From Closterium sp. Naga37s-1 (taxonomy: Eukaryota > Streptophyta > Zygnematophyceae > Desmidiales > Closteriaceae): DNA of 64,000 nucleotides. The notes below the pieces were generated by a model. That model was not told the DNA's origin. It did no database searches and saw only the letters and a list, made by a program, of their open reading frames with translations. A program made the position numbers and the translations under genes. Below are positions 10,431-22,089 of the stretch, piece after piece. How positions within the stretch are numbered: the stretch's first letter is position 1; the number at the start of each line of letters is the position of its first letter. The DNA lies in the NCBI GenBank assembly GCA_947471745.1, contig CANJKZ010000820.1:3013501-3077500 (forward strand), read 5' to 3'.

Positions 10431-11717
10431 CTGCTACACGTTGCTGCTCACCGTGACTACGAGTTGCACTCTCTTGACTTCAGCACTGCTTTCTTGCAGG
10501 GCAGCCTGCACGAGGAGATCTGGCTGCGCCGCCCACCTGGCTTCACTGGGTCTTTCCCTCCTGGTACCCAGTGGAGTCTCCGGCGTCCAGTCTACGGTCT
10601 CCGCCAGGCGCCACGTGAGTGGCACGACACACTGAGGACTACGCTTGCGGCTCTTGGGTTTGCTCCTTCTACTGCCGACCCGTCGCTGTTTCTGCGCACC
10701 GACACCTCTCTGCCGCCGTTCTACATCCTCGTGTACGTCGACGACTTAGTCTTTGCCACAGCTGACACTACTGGACTCGCCCACGTGAAGTCCGAGCTGC
10801 AGAAGAGACACACGTGCACAGACCTGGGTGAACTGCGCAGCTACCTTGGCTTGCAGATCACCCGGGATAGAGCACGCCGCACCATTACCCTGACTCAGTC
10901 ACACATGGTGCAGCAGGTCCTTCAGCGCTTCGGCTTCACGTACTCCTCGCCTCAGGCCACTCCTCTGCCTACTCGCCACTCACTCTCAGCTCTGCCTTCG
11001 GATGAGTCCGTAGAGTCGAGTGGCCCGTATCCAGAGCTTGTTGGCTGCCTCATGTACCTGATGACCTGCACACGACCTGACCTTGCATACCCTCTTAGCA
11101 TTCTTGCACGCTATGTTGCTCCTGGGAGACACCGACCAGAGCACATGGCTGCTGCGAAGAGGGTGTTGCGCTACTTGTGCAGTACGTCGGGCATGGGGCT
11201 AGTGCTTGGAGGGCGGAGTCCAGTCGTCCTCACTGGGCACGCGGACGCTTCTTGGGCTGACGACCAGGCTACGCAGCGGTCGTCACAGGGTTACACTTTC
11301 AGCCTCGGTTCCGGCTCTGTTTCGTGGCGGGCTACTCGCTCGTCTTCTGTTCTCGGCTCCAGTTGTGAGGCTGAGATCTACGCTGGGGCCATGGCTGCCC
11401 AGGAGCTTCGCTGGCTCGTCTACCTGCTGACCGACCTTGGAGAGCCGCCTCGTTCTCCTCCAGTCCTGTACGTAGACAACAAGGCCATGCTGGCCTTGTA
11501 TCGAGAGCAGAGACTGGAGCACAGAACTAAGCACATTGCTCTTCGCTACTTCCTTGCTCGTGAGCTACAGCAGCGTGGTCAGTTGCGGCTTGCGTACGTG
11601 GCCTCTGAGGCCAACACTGCTGATGTCTTCACCAAGGCACTTCCGCCTTGTGATCATCAGCGCTTGTGCACTCAGCTGGGTCTTGTCCCTGTCTTGCCTC
11701 ACTTGCTCACCCCTTGA
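10431..11717 (+). CDS. Copia A reverse transcriptase (C-terminal part) and RNase H
   Basis: After the frameshift near 10428 the frame is open to 11717. It contains the RT palm motif YVDDLVFA, the LGLQITRD and GCLMYLMTCTRPDL segments, and RNase H with GHADASWADD, SSCEAEIYAG and YVDNKAML. A stop follows TKALPPCDH...LLTP. It is nearly identical to the fragment at 2-904. Confidence 0.9.
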   Translation: MLHVAAHRDYELHSLDFSTAFLQGSLHEEIWLRRPPGFTGSFPPGTQWSLRRPVYGLRQAPREWHDTLRTTLAALGFAPSTADPSLFLRTDTSLPPFYILVYVDDLVFATADTTGLAHVKSELQKRHTCTDLGELRSYLGLQITRDRARRTITLTQSHMVQQVLQRFGFTYSSPQATPLPTRHSLSALPSDESVESSGPYPELVGCLMYLMTCTRPDLAYPLSILARYVAPGRHRPEHMAAAKRVLRYLCSTSGMGLVLGGRSPVVLTGHADASWADDQATQRSSQGYTFSLGSGSVSWRATRSSSVLGSSCEAEIYAGAMAAQELRWLVYLLTDLGEPPRSPPVLYVDNKAMLALYREQRLEHRTKHIALRYFLARELQQRGQLRLAYVASEANTADVFTKALPPCDHQRLCTQLGLVPVLPHLLTP

Positions 11718-11931
11718 CCTTGCTTGTACTGTTACATATATATATACCTGCTCTTGCTTGTCTAGCCTTATCTATATATATATGTACTCCTGCATGTGAA
11801 CTGGCCTTCTGGCCTTGAACTTGTGCTTAGAATGTGTGGTGACGTTGTGATCCACCCTGAGCTTGCCTTGCTTTGCTTTGCTTGACTGGTCTTGTGACCC
11901 CTTGTTCTCCCCCACTTTGCCTATGGGGGTG

Positions 11932-12058
11932 TGTCAGAACGTTATAGCTTATACTTTTGTGTAGGCTGTAGTGGGGTATCCCATAGGGGGTACAACCCAA
12001 TTAGGGTTAGTACTTGTACCCACTTCATTCATAGTTCATCCACTCTTGTTTCTTCTCA
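11932..12058 (+). repeat. 3' LTR of copia A
   Basis: 127 bp, identical by eye to the 5' LTR. It is preceded by the purine-rich tatgggggtg and followed by AAAAA (12059-12063). Confidence 0.95.
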
Positions 12059-12063
12059 AAAAA

Positions 12064-12632
12064 AGCAGGGTTACTTCAGCCTCTACCCATACCGGAGCAG
12101 CCATGCCAGGTCGTTAGCCTCGACTTCATCACAGGACTTCCTTCGACCTCACGGGGGCACGATTCCATCCTCGTAGTAATCGATAAGTTCTCCAAAATGG
12201 GTCACTTCATACCGACCAACGCCACAGCTCCAGCTGAAGCAACTGCTCGCCTCTTCTTCGACCGCATCATCACCATCCACGGCATCCCCGCTACACTCAT
12301 CTCAGACAGAGACCCCAAATTCATGAGTAAGTTCTGGAAGGAGCTCATGGGATTATTGGGGACTTAACTTGCGATATCCTCAGCATACCACCCACAAACT
12401 GACGGGCAGACAGAGCGACTCAATCAAGCGGTTGAACAGTTACTGCGCACAGCTTCCAAAGACGACGTCAGCCACTGGGACACATAGTTACCGACCCTAG
12501 AGTTCGCTTACAACGACGCGTCACAATATTTCTTGACCAAGAAACTGCCACGTCAGAAGTTCCAGCACTACACCGACCTCTGCGGGATCTCGAAGAAATC
12601 CCACGTGGCTCACCTTCAGGAATGAAGGGGAG
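12064..12632 (+). pseudogene. Ty3/gypsy integrase core (3' half of interrupted element)
   Basis: This is the second copy of 1251-1819. It resumes the gypsy frame exactly where 5367 left off. It contains the integrase core motifs LDFITGLP, DKFSKM and SDRDPKF and the [10 protein letters not shown] segment. It has the same premature stops as the first copy, so the element was dead before the block duplicated. Confidence 0.85.
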
Positions 12633-13068
12633 TGTTGGAATAACCGAGAAGGTTATGGAAACATTCCCGAAGGCTCTCCACTCTCGCGTCACTCCATAAC
12701 GAAGCAACGCGACTGTATCAGTATCGCAATAGCTCGTATAGAGCTTGCGGAAGATCGAGGGTTACCCGAAGGTCAACAGTCAAAGACAGTCAACGGTCGT
12801 GACCCTTAACTACCCAGTAACCGCACGTAGCAGTTACGAGATGCAACGTGGTAACTGTCAAGAATGGCAATAGTCGTGGTTACTATAGCAATGTAATCCA
12901 GTTAATAAGGGAATGTACCCCTCAGAGTACATGGCTAGCTAGGATTGCTATTTATATTCATGTACTCCTGTGTTATAGTTATCTTGTTCTTTCAACCTTA
13001 TCAACAAGGTCATTACAGAGACTCCATAGTCTTCTCACACACTTAACAGGCTTATCCTATCCACTACG
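12633..13068 (+). repeat. Ty3/gypsy 3' LTR, main part
   Basis: Starts TGTTGGAATAACC after a polypurine tract. It is interrupted at 13068 by copia C. The remaining end, atccttcagtaataacaaca, lies at 19552-19571 beyond the copia. Confidence 0.78.
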
Positions 13069-14349
13069 TGTCAGAACTATATTGTAGGCTGTAGTGGGGC
13101 ACTCCTTATGGGGTACAGTATTGTTAGGGTTTGCCCATACAAACCTTGTACTGTCCTGTTTCTAGTCATCCTCGTTTCTTACTTGGTGATATGGTTTCAG
13201 AGCAGGTTCCCTAGTGGGAACATTTTTTTTTTGGGCCCACCACGAACTTTTTTTTCTTCCCTACCCGAAGCGCACTGCCGTGCCTGCCTGCCCCGTCACG
13301 CACCTTGCGCCTACCTACCCGCGCCCTCGAGCGCCTGCCCTACCTGCGCCCTCTAGCGCCTGCCCTACCCGCGCACTCGAGCGCCTGCCCGTCGCCCCGC
13401 CCTGTCGGCAGCGCGCGGGCCTGCCCTGCACCTGCGAAGCCGCCCCTGGACCCCGCGGCGCTACCCCTGGACTCCGCGACTTCACCCCTGGACCCCGCGA
13501 CGCCGTCGCTGGACCCCGCGACGCCCCTGCGGGACCCGGGCGTCGCCCCTGCTCGTCGCGACGCCCCTGCGGGACTCGGGCGTCGCCCCTGCTCGTCGCG
13601 ACGCCCCTGCGGGACCCGCTCGGCGCCGCTCCTGCTCGTCGCAACGCCCCTGCGGGACCCGCGCGGCGTCGCCCCTGCTCGTCGCGACGCCCCTGCGCGA
13701 CCCGCGCGGCATCGCCCCTGCTCGTCGCGGCGCCCCCTGGGTGCCGTCCCTGCTCGTCGCGGCGCCCCGCCCCCCCTCCCCCTGGCCGCTGCGCCCTGCC
13801 TCATCTGCGGCCCGCCCGCGCCCTCCCCCACCCCGCGCCCGCCCTTGGGGCGGCCGCCCCTGCCCTGCCCTGCCGCCTTCGCGTCTGCAGCCGCCGTCGC
13901 GGCCCCGCCGTAGCCACTATCGCGGCCCTGCCCCGCCGTTGCCGCCGTCGCGGCCCTGCCCAGCCGTAGCCGCCGTTGTGCCTGCAGCCGCCGTCGCGAC
14001 CCAGTCGTAGCCGCCGTCGCGGCCTCGCTGCAGCCGCCCGTCGAGCCCCTGCAGCCAACCGTCGAGCACCGGACCTGCCCTACTCGTGCCCGTTGGCGCC
14101 TGCCAACCGCCGCCGGTGGCATCTGCCCTACCCGCCTCTGGTGAGCACCTGCCCTACCCGCACTGCCCGCGTGCCTGCCTTACCAGCGTGCTGCCGCGCG
14201 TGCCTGCCAGCCGAGCCGCGCCGCCCAGCCGAGCCGCGCCGCTCGGCCAAGCCGCGCCGCCCTGCCCTACTGAGCCGCGCTGCTCTGCCCTGCGGCTAGT
14301 GCTGTTCCAGCTGTGCACTGCCACTCCTGCTGCTACTGGCGGTGGCTAG

Positions 14350-16347
14350 ATGCAGCTCCAGCGAAGTCCGCGTAAGTCCCTCACGCCCCAGCAGCTTCGT
14401 GAGTGGTACGCTAGTTGGGATTGCAGGGGTGGCCGTGGTGGGAGTCGCTCTGGAGCGGGTCGTTCGGGAGCTTCTTGTAGTGGCCAGGTGCAGCTGCAGC
14501 GACGTCCGCGCGGTCGTTCGGGAGCTTCTTGTAGTGGCCAGGTGCAGCTGCAGCGGCGTCCGCTCGAGATCCTTTCGTCCCAGCAGCTTCGTGAGTGGTA
14601 CGCTCAGAGTAGAGGGTCACGGAGTACTGCTCGCTGCCCGTACGTCATTCGCACAGGTGCTCGGGCTGGTCAGCCTTGCGCGACGGCTGGTCACACAGAG
14701 TCCCGCTGCTTCTCCTGTCTGGGCGACGCCTGGCATACAGAGTTTGGCGACGAGGCTGAGCTCCCCTCTTGGCTGGAGCTGCTTTGGCAGAGAGTATATA
14801 TCTTTGCTCTTGACTATGATGCTATCCTAACTGCCATGTATGCATTGCCTACTAGTGCTGAGGGTGCCTGTTACCTGTGTGTGCCGCCTGACCCAGGTAT
14901 AGAGTCTGCTGCTCTAGGTCTTGGTGAGGCTGCTGCTCTAGGTGCTGGTGCGTCTCCTGCCCCAGGTGCCGGTGAGGCTGCTGCTCTAGGCGCTAGTGAG
15001 TCCACTGCTCCGGTTGCTGGTGAGTCTACTCTCTCTGGTACAGCGCCTTCTGCAGCCTTGCACACTTTCACCCTTGACTCGGGTGCTTCCCGGTCCTTCT
15101 TTCGCGACTGCACCACACTCTCGCCGCTCAGTCAGCCAGTGGCAGTCTCTCTGGCTGACCCCTCTGGGGGTCCGGTCCTTGCACACTCCTCCACGCTTCT
15201 GCCGTGTCCAGTGGTCCCGTCTGGCTCTCTGTCTGGCCTCCACCTCCCCTCGTTCTCCACGAACTTGGTGAGTGGAGTTGACCTTCAGGACGCGTGGGTT
15301 GACCAATTCACTCCTGGAGGTCAGCGGGTGACCCACTGTTCGTGTACTCGGACAGGCCGGCACCTGGCCACGTTCACCCGTCAGCGTGGGACGAGCCTGT
15401 ACATCCTGACTACAGTGTCTCCTCCGGTTGCTGAGTCTAGTCAGGTGACCGCGTCGGGTCAGATGTTTGCTGCAGCGTCCCCGTCTGGTCCTGAGTCTGC
15501 CCCCTGCTCGTGTCGCCTCCTGTCTCACCAGACTCTCCTCAGGCACCACCGCCTTGGTCACCCCTCCCTGCCTCGTCTCCGAGGCATGGCCTCCCGTGTC
15601 CTTGTCACTGGTCTTCCCCGGTCTCTCCCTCCCCTTCCCCAGAGGCCTGCCCCTACCTGCGTTCCTTGCGTCGAGGGGCGGCAGCGCGCCGCTCCTCACT
15701 CCTCCGAGTTTCCTCTGACGGAAGCTCCCCTGCAGACTCTTCACATGGACGTGTGGGGCCCAGCCCGCGTCCGTGGACAGGGTCACGAGCGCTACTTTCT
15801 GCTGGTCGTTGACGACTACTCGCGCTACACCATAGTCTTCCCCTTGCGCCGCAAGGGTGAGGTCACTAAGGTGCTGATCGACTGGATCCGCGCTACCCGT
15901 CGTCAGCTCAGTGAGAGCTTCGGCTCGGACCTTCCTGTGCTGCGTCTGCACTCCGACAGAGGTGGAGAGTTTTCCTCCGACCTTCTGAGAGCCTTCGGTC
16001 GTGCGGAGGGCATCCGCCAGACGTTCACGCTTCCGGCCTCTCCGCAGCAAAATGGGATTGCTGAGCGCCGCATTGGCATGGTCATGGACGTCGCTCGTAC
16101 GTCCATGATCCATGCGGCTGCTCCCCATTTTCTGTGGTCGTTCGCGGTTCAGTACGCGGCGCATCAGCTCAACCTCCAGCCCCGGGTCTCCATGCCGGAG
16201 ACTACACCCACTCTGCGGTGGACGGGGAAGGTTGGCGATGCGTCTGCGTTCCGTGTCTGGGGATCTCAAGCTTTCGTCTGCGAATTGTCTGCGGACAAGC
16301 TCTCCTCCCGTGCTGTTCCCTGCGTCTTCCTTGGCTTCCCCCCCTGA
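14350..16347 (+). CDS. Copia C short gag-protease-integrase (665 aa)
   Basis: The ATG at 14350 follows an in-frame TAG. The protein begins MQLQRSPRKSLTPQQLREWY and has no capsid domain. It carries two LREWY motifs, the Cys/His knuckle (CPYVIRTG...C...H...C) and protease DSGASRSFFRD. GAG_pre-integrase HHRLGHPSLPRLRGM...CVPC is followed by the integrase core with HMDVWGP, LHSDRGGEF and QQNGIAERR. It is open from gag through integrase, longer than in any other copy here. It ends where an extra T in a C-run (near 16345) shifts the frame in the FLGFPPDAPGW segment. Confidence 0.88.
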   Translation: MQLQRSPRKSLTPQQLREWYASWDCRGGRGGSRSGAGRSGASCSGQVQLQRRPRGRSGASCSGQVQLQRRPLEILSSQQLREWYAQSRGSRSTARCPYVIRTGARAGQPCATAGHTESRCFSCLGDAWHTEFGDEAELPSWLELLWQRVYIFALDYDAILTAMYALPTSAEGACYLCVPPDPGIESAALGLGEAAALGAGASPAPGAGEAAALGASESTAPVAGESTLSGTAPSAALHTFTLDSGASRSFFRDCTTLSPLSQPVAVSLADPSGGPVLAHSSTLLPCPVVPSGSLSGLHLPSFSTNLVSGVDLQDAWVDQFTPGGQRVTHCSCTRTGRHLATFTRQRGTSLYILTTVSPPVAESSQVTASGQMFAAASPSGPESAPCSCRLLSHQTLLRHHRLGHPSLPRLRGMASRVLVTGLPRSLPPLPQRPAPTCVPCVEGRQRAAPHSSEFPLTEAPLQTLHMDVWGPARVRGQGHERYFLLVVDDYSRYTIVFPLRRKGEVTKVLIDWIRATRRQLSESFGSDLPVLRLHSDRGGEFSSDLLRAFGRAEGIRQTFTLPASPQQNGIAERRIGMVMDVARTSMIHAAAPHFLWSFAVQYAAHQLNLQPRVSMPETTPTLRWTGKVGDASAFRVWGSQAFVCELSADKLSSRAVPCVFLGFPP

Positions 16348-19205
16348 CGCGCCTGGTTGGTAGTTTTACCACCCTACCTCGCGCCGTGTTCTGTCCTCTC
16401 AGGACGTCACGTTTGACGAGTCAGTTCCTTACTACCGTCTCTTCCCCTACCACACTGCCCCCCTCCCCCCCCCCGCCGCTCTTCCTCGCGTGTGGAGTCT
16501 GGAGGTGCTGAGCCTGGAGGTCCTTCGGGTGCTTCGTCCCGGCGGGAGCCACTCTCTCCACAGCACCTGCGCGAGTGGTTTGCTCGGCGCTGGAGCCGTG
16601 CTGCAGGAGCTGGTGGTGCTACGGGCGCTGGAGGTCCTGCTGCTACTGGAGCTGCTAGGGGTTCTGGAGCCACTGGTCCCGGAGGTGCTTGTACTGGAGG
16701 TACTGGAGCTGCTGGGCCTGGTGGTGCTGCTGGAGCTAGAGCTGCTGGAGGGGCTGGAGCTGGCGGTGCTGCTGGAGCACGTGCTGCTGGAGGTACTAGG
16801 GCTGGCGCTACTAGAGCTGTTGGGGCTTCTGGTAGTCCTGCTGGAGCTGGAGCTGCTGGAGGTGCTGGCGTTGGAGGTGCTGGTGGAGCCGGTGCTCCTG
16901 GGGGTGCTGCAGTTGGCGCTACTGGAGCTGCTGGAGGTGCTGGTGGAGCTGGTGGTGCTGCTGGAGTTGGAGCTGACGCTGGGGGTGCTGGTGCTGTCCC
17001 TGCTGGTTCTGGAGGCGCTGCGCGGCCGCGGCCGTACTTCGTTCCGCTCCTTGAGCAGGTTCTTGGTCTCCCGCCTTCTACTGGTCCTGCTCCTTCCTTA
17101 GAGTGTCCACCGCCTGTCCAGTCGCAGTCACAGTTACAGCCCGCCTCCCCACTGCCTGCTCCATCTCCTTACACTAGTCCGACCGGAGGTCTTACGGAGA
17201 GTCGTGAGCCTGAGTCTCGTCCTGCGTCGCCTGTTCGTGTTGCTCGCACTAGTCGTCGTGCTTCACGTCAGCGTCCTCTTCCTGTCCCTGGCACGCACCA
17301 GATGGCTCTGCGTCCTTCCACTGCTCCGCAGCGTGTCCCTCCGTCGTCTCCTCTTGAGTCCTCTCTTCCTGCCCTTGCTGACCCGGAGTCTGGCTCCCTT
17401 CGTGCTGTTAGTCCTACTGTCACGCGTCTCCTGGCCAGTGTTGTCACTGACCCTTCCTTTGAGTCCACTGCTGCGTTTGCCTTTGTTGCTGAGCTTGTCG
17501 ACTTTGCTGCTCGCTGTTGTCTGGACTACGCCGCTAATCTTGTTGCTGAGTCTGAGCCTGTCTGTCCTCCGTCTATCGGGGGTGAGTATGCTCTTACCAC
17601 GGACGTCCTTGATGATAGGCAGGAGGAGTTCCAGTGTTTTGCTGCTACTTTACCTCATCTCGTGTCCATGCTGCTTGCCCCTGAGGGAGACCCGGATGCA
17701 CCAGACATCCCGACCCCGCGCTCTTACGCAGAGGCGATAGAGGGTCCCTACTCCTCTCAGTGGCAGACAGCCATGGACGCAGAGATGGCTTCCTGGAAGT
17801 CCACAGGCACCTACGTCGACGAGGTTCCCCCACCTGAAGCGGTCGCCGGGTTCTCCGCCTGTCTTCAAGGCACGTTACGTGGCTCGAGGCTTCAGTCAGC
17901 GGCAGGGAGTTGACTAATTTCAGACCTTCTCTCCCACCCCGAAGATGACCACTCTTCGGGTACTGCTGCACGTCGCTGCTCAGCGTGACTACGAGCTTCA
18001 CTCTCTTGACTTCAGCACAGACTTCCTACAGGGCAGCCTGCACGAGGAGATCTGGCTGCGCCGCCCACCTGGCTTCACTGGGTGGTTTCCTCCTGGTACC
18101 CAGTGGAGCCTCCGGCGGCCAGTCTACGGTCTCCGTCAGGCGCCCCATGAGTGGCACGACACAATGAGGACTACGCTTGCGGCTCTTGGGTTTGCTCCTT
18201 TCACTGCTGACCCGTCGCTGTTTCTCCGCATCGACACTACTCTGCCGCCGTTCTACATCCTCGTGTACGTCGACGACTTGGTCTTTGCTGCTGGTGACAC
18301 TGCTGGACTAGCCCACGTGTAGTCAGAGCTGCAGAAGAGATACACGTGCACAGACCTGGGTGAGCTGCGCAGCTATCTTGGATTGCAGATCACCCGGGAC
18401 AGAGCACGCCGCACCAATACCTTGACTCAGTCACACATGGTGCAGCAGGTCCTTCAGCGCTTCAACTTCACGTACTCCTCGCCTCAGGCCACTCCTCTGT
18501 CTACTTGCCGCTCGCTCTCAGCTCTGCCTTCGGATGAGTCCGTAGAGCCAAGTGGCCTTCACCCAGAGCTTGTGGGCTGCCTCATGTACCTGATGACCTG
18601 CACTCGACCTGACCTGGCATACCTTCTTAGCATCTTGGCACGCTATGTTGCTCCTGGGAGATACCGACCAGAGCACATGGATGCAGCTAAGAGGGTGTTG
18701 CGCTACCTGTGCAGTACGTCGGGCATGGGGTTCGTGCTTGGAGGACGGGCTCGAGTTGTCCTCACTGGTCACGCAGACGCTTCTTGGGTTGACGACTTGG
18801 CTACGCACCGGTCGTCACAGGGTTACACCTTCAGCCTTGGTTCCGGCTCTGTTTCTTCGCAGTCTACCCGCTGGGGCCATGGCTGCAGACGAGTTACGCT
18901 GGCTCACCTACCTGCTGACCGACTTGGGAGAGGTGCCTCGTTCTCCTCCAGTTCTGTACATCGACAACAAGGCCATGCTTGCCTTGTGTCAGGAGCACAG
19001 ACTGGAGCACAGAACGAAGCACATTGCTCTGCGCTACTTCCTTGCTCGAGAGTTGCAGCAGCGTGGTCAGCTTCGTCTTGCTTACGTGGCCACTCGGGCC
19101 AACACTGCTGATATCTTTACCAAGGCACTTCAGCCTTGTGATCATCAGCGGTTTTGTACTATGTTAGGTCTTGTGCCTACCTGGCCTCACTTGCTCACCT
19201 CTTGA
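16348..19205 (+). pseudogene. Copia C linker, RT and RNase H (broken)
   Basis: The remainder is split over several frames. The 16492-17913 frame holds the low-complexity linker with LSPQHLREWFARRW and the first RT motifs. 17945-18322 holds RT with YVDDLVFA, ending at a TAG that replaces AAG. 18383-19205 holds the rest of RT and RNase H. A deletion near 18872 removes the SSCEAEIYA segment that carries a catalytic acidic residue of RNase H. The element therefore cannot make its own RT/RNase H. Confidence 0.85.
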
Positions 19206-19423
19206 CTTTGCTTGTACTGTGATCTATATATACCTGCACCTGCATGCTTACCCTTGCTAGGTTGAGATCACTGTCTTGCTTGTTCACCTTGATTTATAAC
19301 CCTGCATGTGACTGGCCTTGTGGCCTTGTACTTGTGCTCAGAATGCGTGGTGACGTCGTGATCCACCCTGAGCTTGACCTTGCCCTGTTTTCTTGCTTGT
19401 CCCCCACTTTTCCTATGGGTTTT

Positions 19424-19546
19424 TGTCAGAACTATATTGTAGGCTGTAGTGGGGCACTCCTTATGGGGTACAGTATTGTTAGGTTTTGCCTACACAAACC
19501 TTGTACTGTCCTGTTTCTAGTCATTCTAGTTTCCTACTTTGTGACA
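19424..19546 (+). repeat. 3' LTR of copia C
   Basis: 123 bp, TGTCAGAACTATATTG...TTTGTGACA. Its partner is 13069-13191. Confidence 0.93.
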
Positions 19547-19571
19547 CTACGATCCTTCAGTAATAACAACA

Positions 19572-20004
19572 CCGTTGGCACGTGACGTATTGTCAATATT
19601 GCCAACCTGGACGAGTTGAGGTTGCCAAGCAGGGCCTCAGAAGTCAACGAAAAAAAGCAGATTAAGGTAAAAAAGACTGAGATTTCATACCTTTTTTAGA
19701 ACTGGGGCTGATTTTTCAGCAATTTGGTGTGAAGAAACAGGAAATTTTACTAGATTTGTAGTGTAAAATGGCATAAAATGGCTGATTTGTCTAATTTTTA
19801 GCAAAACGTTTTGTACCCACTCCGTTTTTTCTGCTCAGCCTGAAACCAATCTGGAGCCCTATTGCCAAGTCGTTTGCACACCTGGAAATTCGGGCCAATG
19901 CGACTTGAAGTTATCAGTTGATAAAGAAATAACGTGTTTCCTACGTACGCCTTTGGGCTGTTGGTTTCTGTATACCATATTTCCAGCTGCTCTCTGCTTT
20001 GCTG
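19572..20004. other. AT-richer spacer, no gene seen
   Basis: This is unique-looking sequence between the gypsy LTR end and the left terminus of the Tigger transposon. I see no coding segment, RNA gene or clear repeat. Confidence 0.5.
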
Positions 20005-20303
20005 TACCGTATGGCCCCGGATATAGGCACTGTCCGATTAAAGGCGCCGGCTCCTATATCTGGAGCATGGCGCTTATGGCCGTTCCTTGATAATAAGTGC
20101 ACCCCATTTTATACCCGTACTTAATATAAGCGCACACCTTTATACATTTTTTCTATTTTTTAGCAAAACACTAACAATGAACATCTCTCGAAGCATTTCA
20201 TTAGAAATCTAGCACCAAGGATTACAACTACGGTACCCTACTTCGAACTCAATTCACAGGCGTTTACAAAGGCCTTTCTACCAAGGACCCAACTACCGGA
20301 AAT

Positions 20304-21596
20304 CTACTCCTCCTCGTCAGACTCAGGCTCCTGGCAGTTGTTGCCGAAGAAGCCATCGACGATGATGTCGTCGTCGACATCCACTTCCACGGTCAGTTGG
20401 GTCCGCCTGTGCGCCACGGCGAGGCTGTCCTCGCTGCCGTCAAGCGCGTTGCTAATGCCACAGGTGAGGAATGCCCGCTTGATGAGGTCGGCGGGCTCTG
20501 CCCTCCAGGCCCGCGAGATCCACCGCAGGACCACTTCAGGTGGCGGCTTCTTGAGATTCCCTAAAACACAAAGAAACAATGGTGATTAGATCACGTGAAT
20601 AGGCAAAAACCAGGGGTGATTTTGTTACAGTGGATAAACAGAAACCTGTTTAATTCCGTACCTGCTTTAGTCAGCTGTTCTTGCCCCTCCTCTTGAAACC
20701 ACTTCTGGTAGTGCTGACGGACGGAGGCCTTGAAGCTCCTGTTGACGGAGACGTCGAGGGGCTGAATCTCCCCCGTACAGCCCGACGGGATGATCGCCAG
20801 CACGCATTTCATCTCGCGTAACTTCTCCTTCACCCCCTCGGTGAGGTGCCCGCGGTAGGAGTCCAGAACCAACATGGAGCTCTTGGAGTGCCTACCGAAA
20901 GACGGCTTCAAGAACGGCTTGACACACTCCTCGAGCCAGCGAATGACGCCCGCGGAGTCCATCCACCCGTTCTCGTGGCACGCCACGACAACATCTGCAC
21001 AATAAACATCGGGATGTGAAACAAGAAATTAATGAAACGGCAAAGAAAAAACGTGTACGACACACGTCTAAAAAACATCACTTACCAGGCGGAAAGTCGC
21101 CCTTCGGCAGCGTCTTCCTCTAAAAAAAAACCCACGGCTTGAGCTTGGCACCGTCCCCTGTGCAGGCCAACATCACGGTCACGCGCTCCTTCTGGTACCT
21201 GGAACTCCTAATGGGCACCGAGCAAACGCCTGCTTGCTCAACGGTCGTGGTGGCGGGCATCTCCAGCCAAAGAGGAGTCTGGTCGGCGTTGATGATCCAC
21301 GTGGTCTCGATGCCGCGTTCGCGTCACTTGTCTCGGACGAACTGCCAAAAACTCCGGCACTGCTCTGCGACATCAACAAGACGGTGGGAGACAGGGCAAA
21401 ACATACGGTTGCAGTAAGTACAACTCCTGGATAAGCACAAATAAATGCCGGATGCAAACAGAATCTTACGAGCGGCAGTTTTCTGTGCAACCCTTGACTT
21501 CATGCGGACGCTTAGATTCAAGCGCTTCCGAAACCGCTCCGACCACCGTTCACTCCCCTTCCACTTCTCCAGAGGGAAGAGAACCTTCATAAACTC
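20304..21596 (-). pseudogene. Tigger/pogo transposase, C-terminal part (DDE domain)
   Basis: Reading on the minus strand, exon 1 continues after the copia insertion (21596-21470) with the second half of the CENP-B-type DNA-binding domain. An exon from about 21384 to 21079 carries the first catalytic Asp (NADQTPLW). The next exon, 20994-20662, carries LDSYRGH and IQPLDVSVN, the second and third acidic residues of the DDE_1 family. The last exon, 20560-20304, has CGISNALDG and an acidic tail, ESDEEE. Two in-frame stops are visible, TGA at 21324-21326 and TAG near 21122. With the insertion they make this a dead gene. Confidence 0.83.
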
Positions 21597-22089
21597 CTTC
21601 GTGTTAGAATGAAGAGACAGGAATGAATGCACTATGGAAGAGTTGGGTACAAGTATGAAACCCTAAACGGGGCTGTACCCCATATTGGCTGCCCCACCAC
21701 AGCCTACACATATATAGCATGCATATACTTTGACACACCCCCATAGGCAAAGTGAGGGAGAACAAGGTGTGAAGAATGAGGAATGGTTGACTAGGAAACA
21801 TGTGGGTACAAGTAGGAAACCTAGAAGTGTTGTACCCTATAGTGTCTACCCCACTACAGCCTAGAAAGACTATAGCATATGAGTTTGACACACCCCCATA
21901 GGCGAAGTGGGGGAGAACAAGAGGTCACAAGACCAGTCAAGCAAAGCACAGCAAGCTCAGGGTGGACCACAACGTCACCACACATTCCGAGCACAGGTTC
22001 AAGGCCACAAGGCCAGTTCACATGCAGGATCATATATATAAAGGTAAACAAGCAAGTGTAGGTATATATAGAACACAGTACAAGCAAGG

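Larger units (their letters stand above)
5368..12058 (+). mobile_element. Complete Ty1/copia retrotransposon A (6,691 bp)
   Basis: The element is bounded by 127-bp LTRs at 5368-5494 and 11932-12058 that look identical by eye. It is flanked by AAAAA at 5363-5367 and 12059-12063. The order gag, protease, integrase, RT, RNase H is the copia order. It interrupts the gypsy integrase. Identical LTRs imply a recent insertion, yet the polyprotein has one in-frame TAG and one single-base frameshift. It is the only copia copy in the window with a full-length gag. Confidence 0.95.
13069..19546 (+). mobile_element. Ty1/copia retrotransposon C (6,478 bp)
   Basis: LTRs of 123 bp lie at 13069-13191 and 19424-19546, and CTACG flanks both ends (13064-13068 and 19547-19551). 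I count eight differences between the LTRs, so it is older than element A. The primer-binding site TGGTTTCAGAGC is at 13192-13203. The gag lacks the capsid part present in A. The polyprotein has several stops, frameshifts and a deletion in RNase H. Confidence 0.94.
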
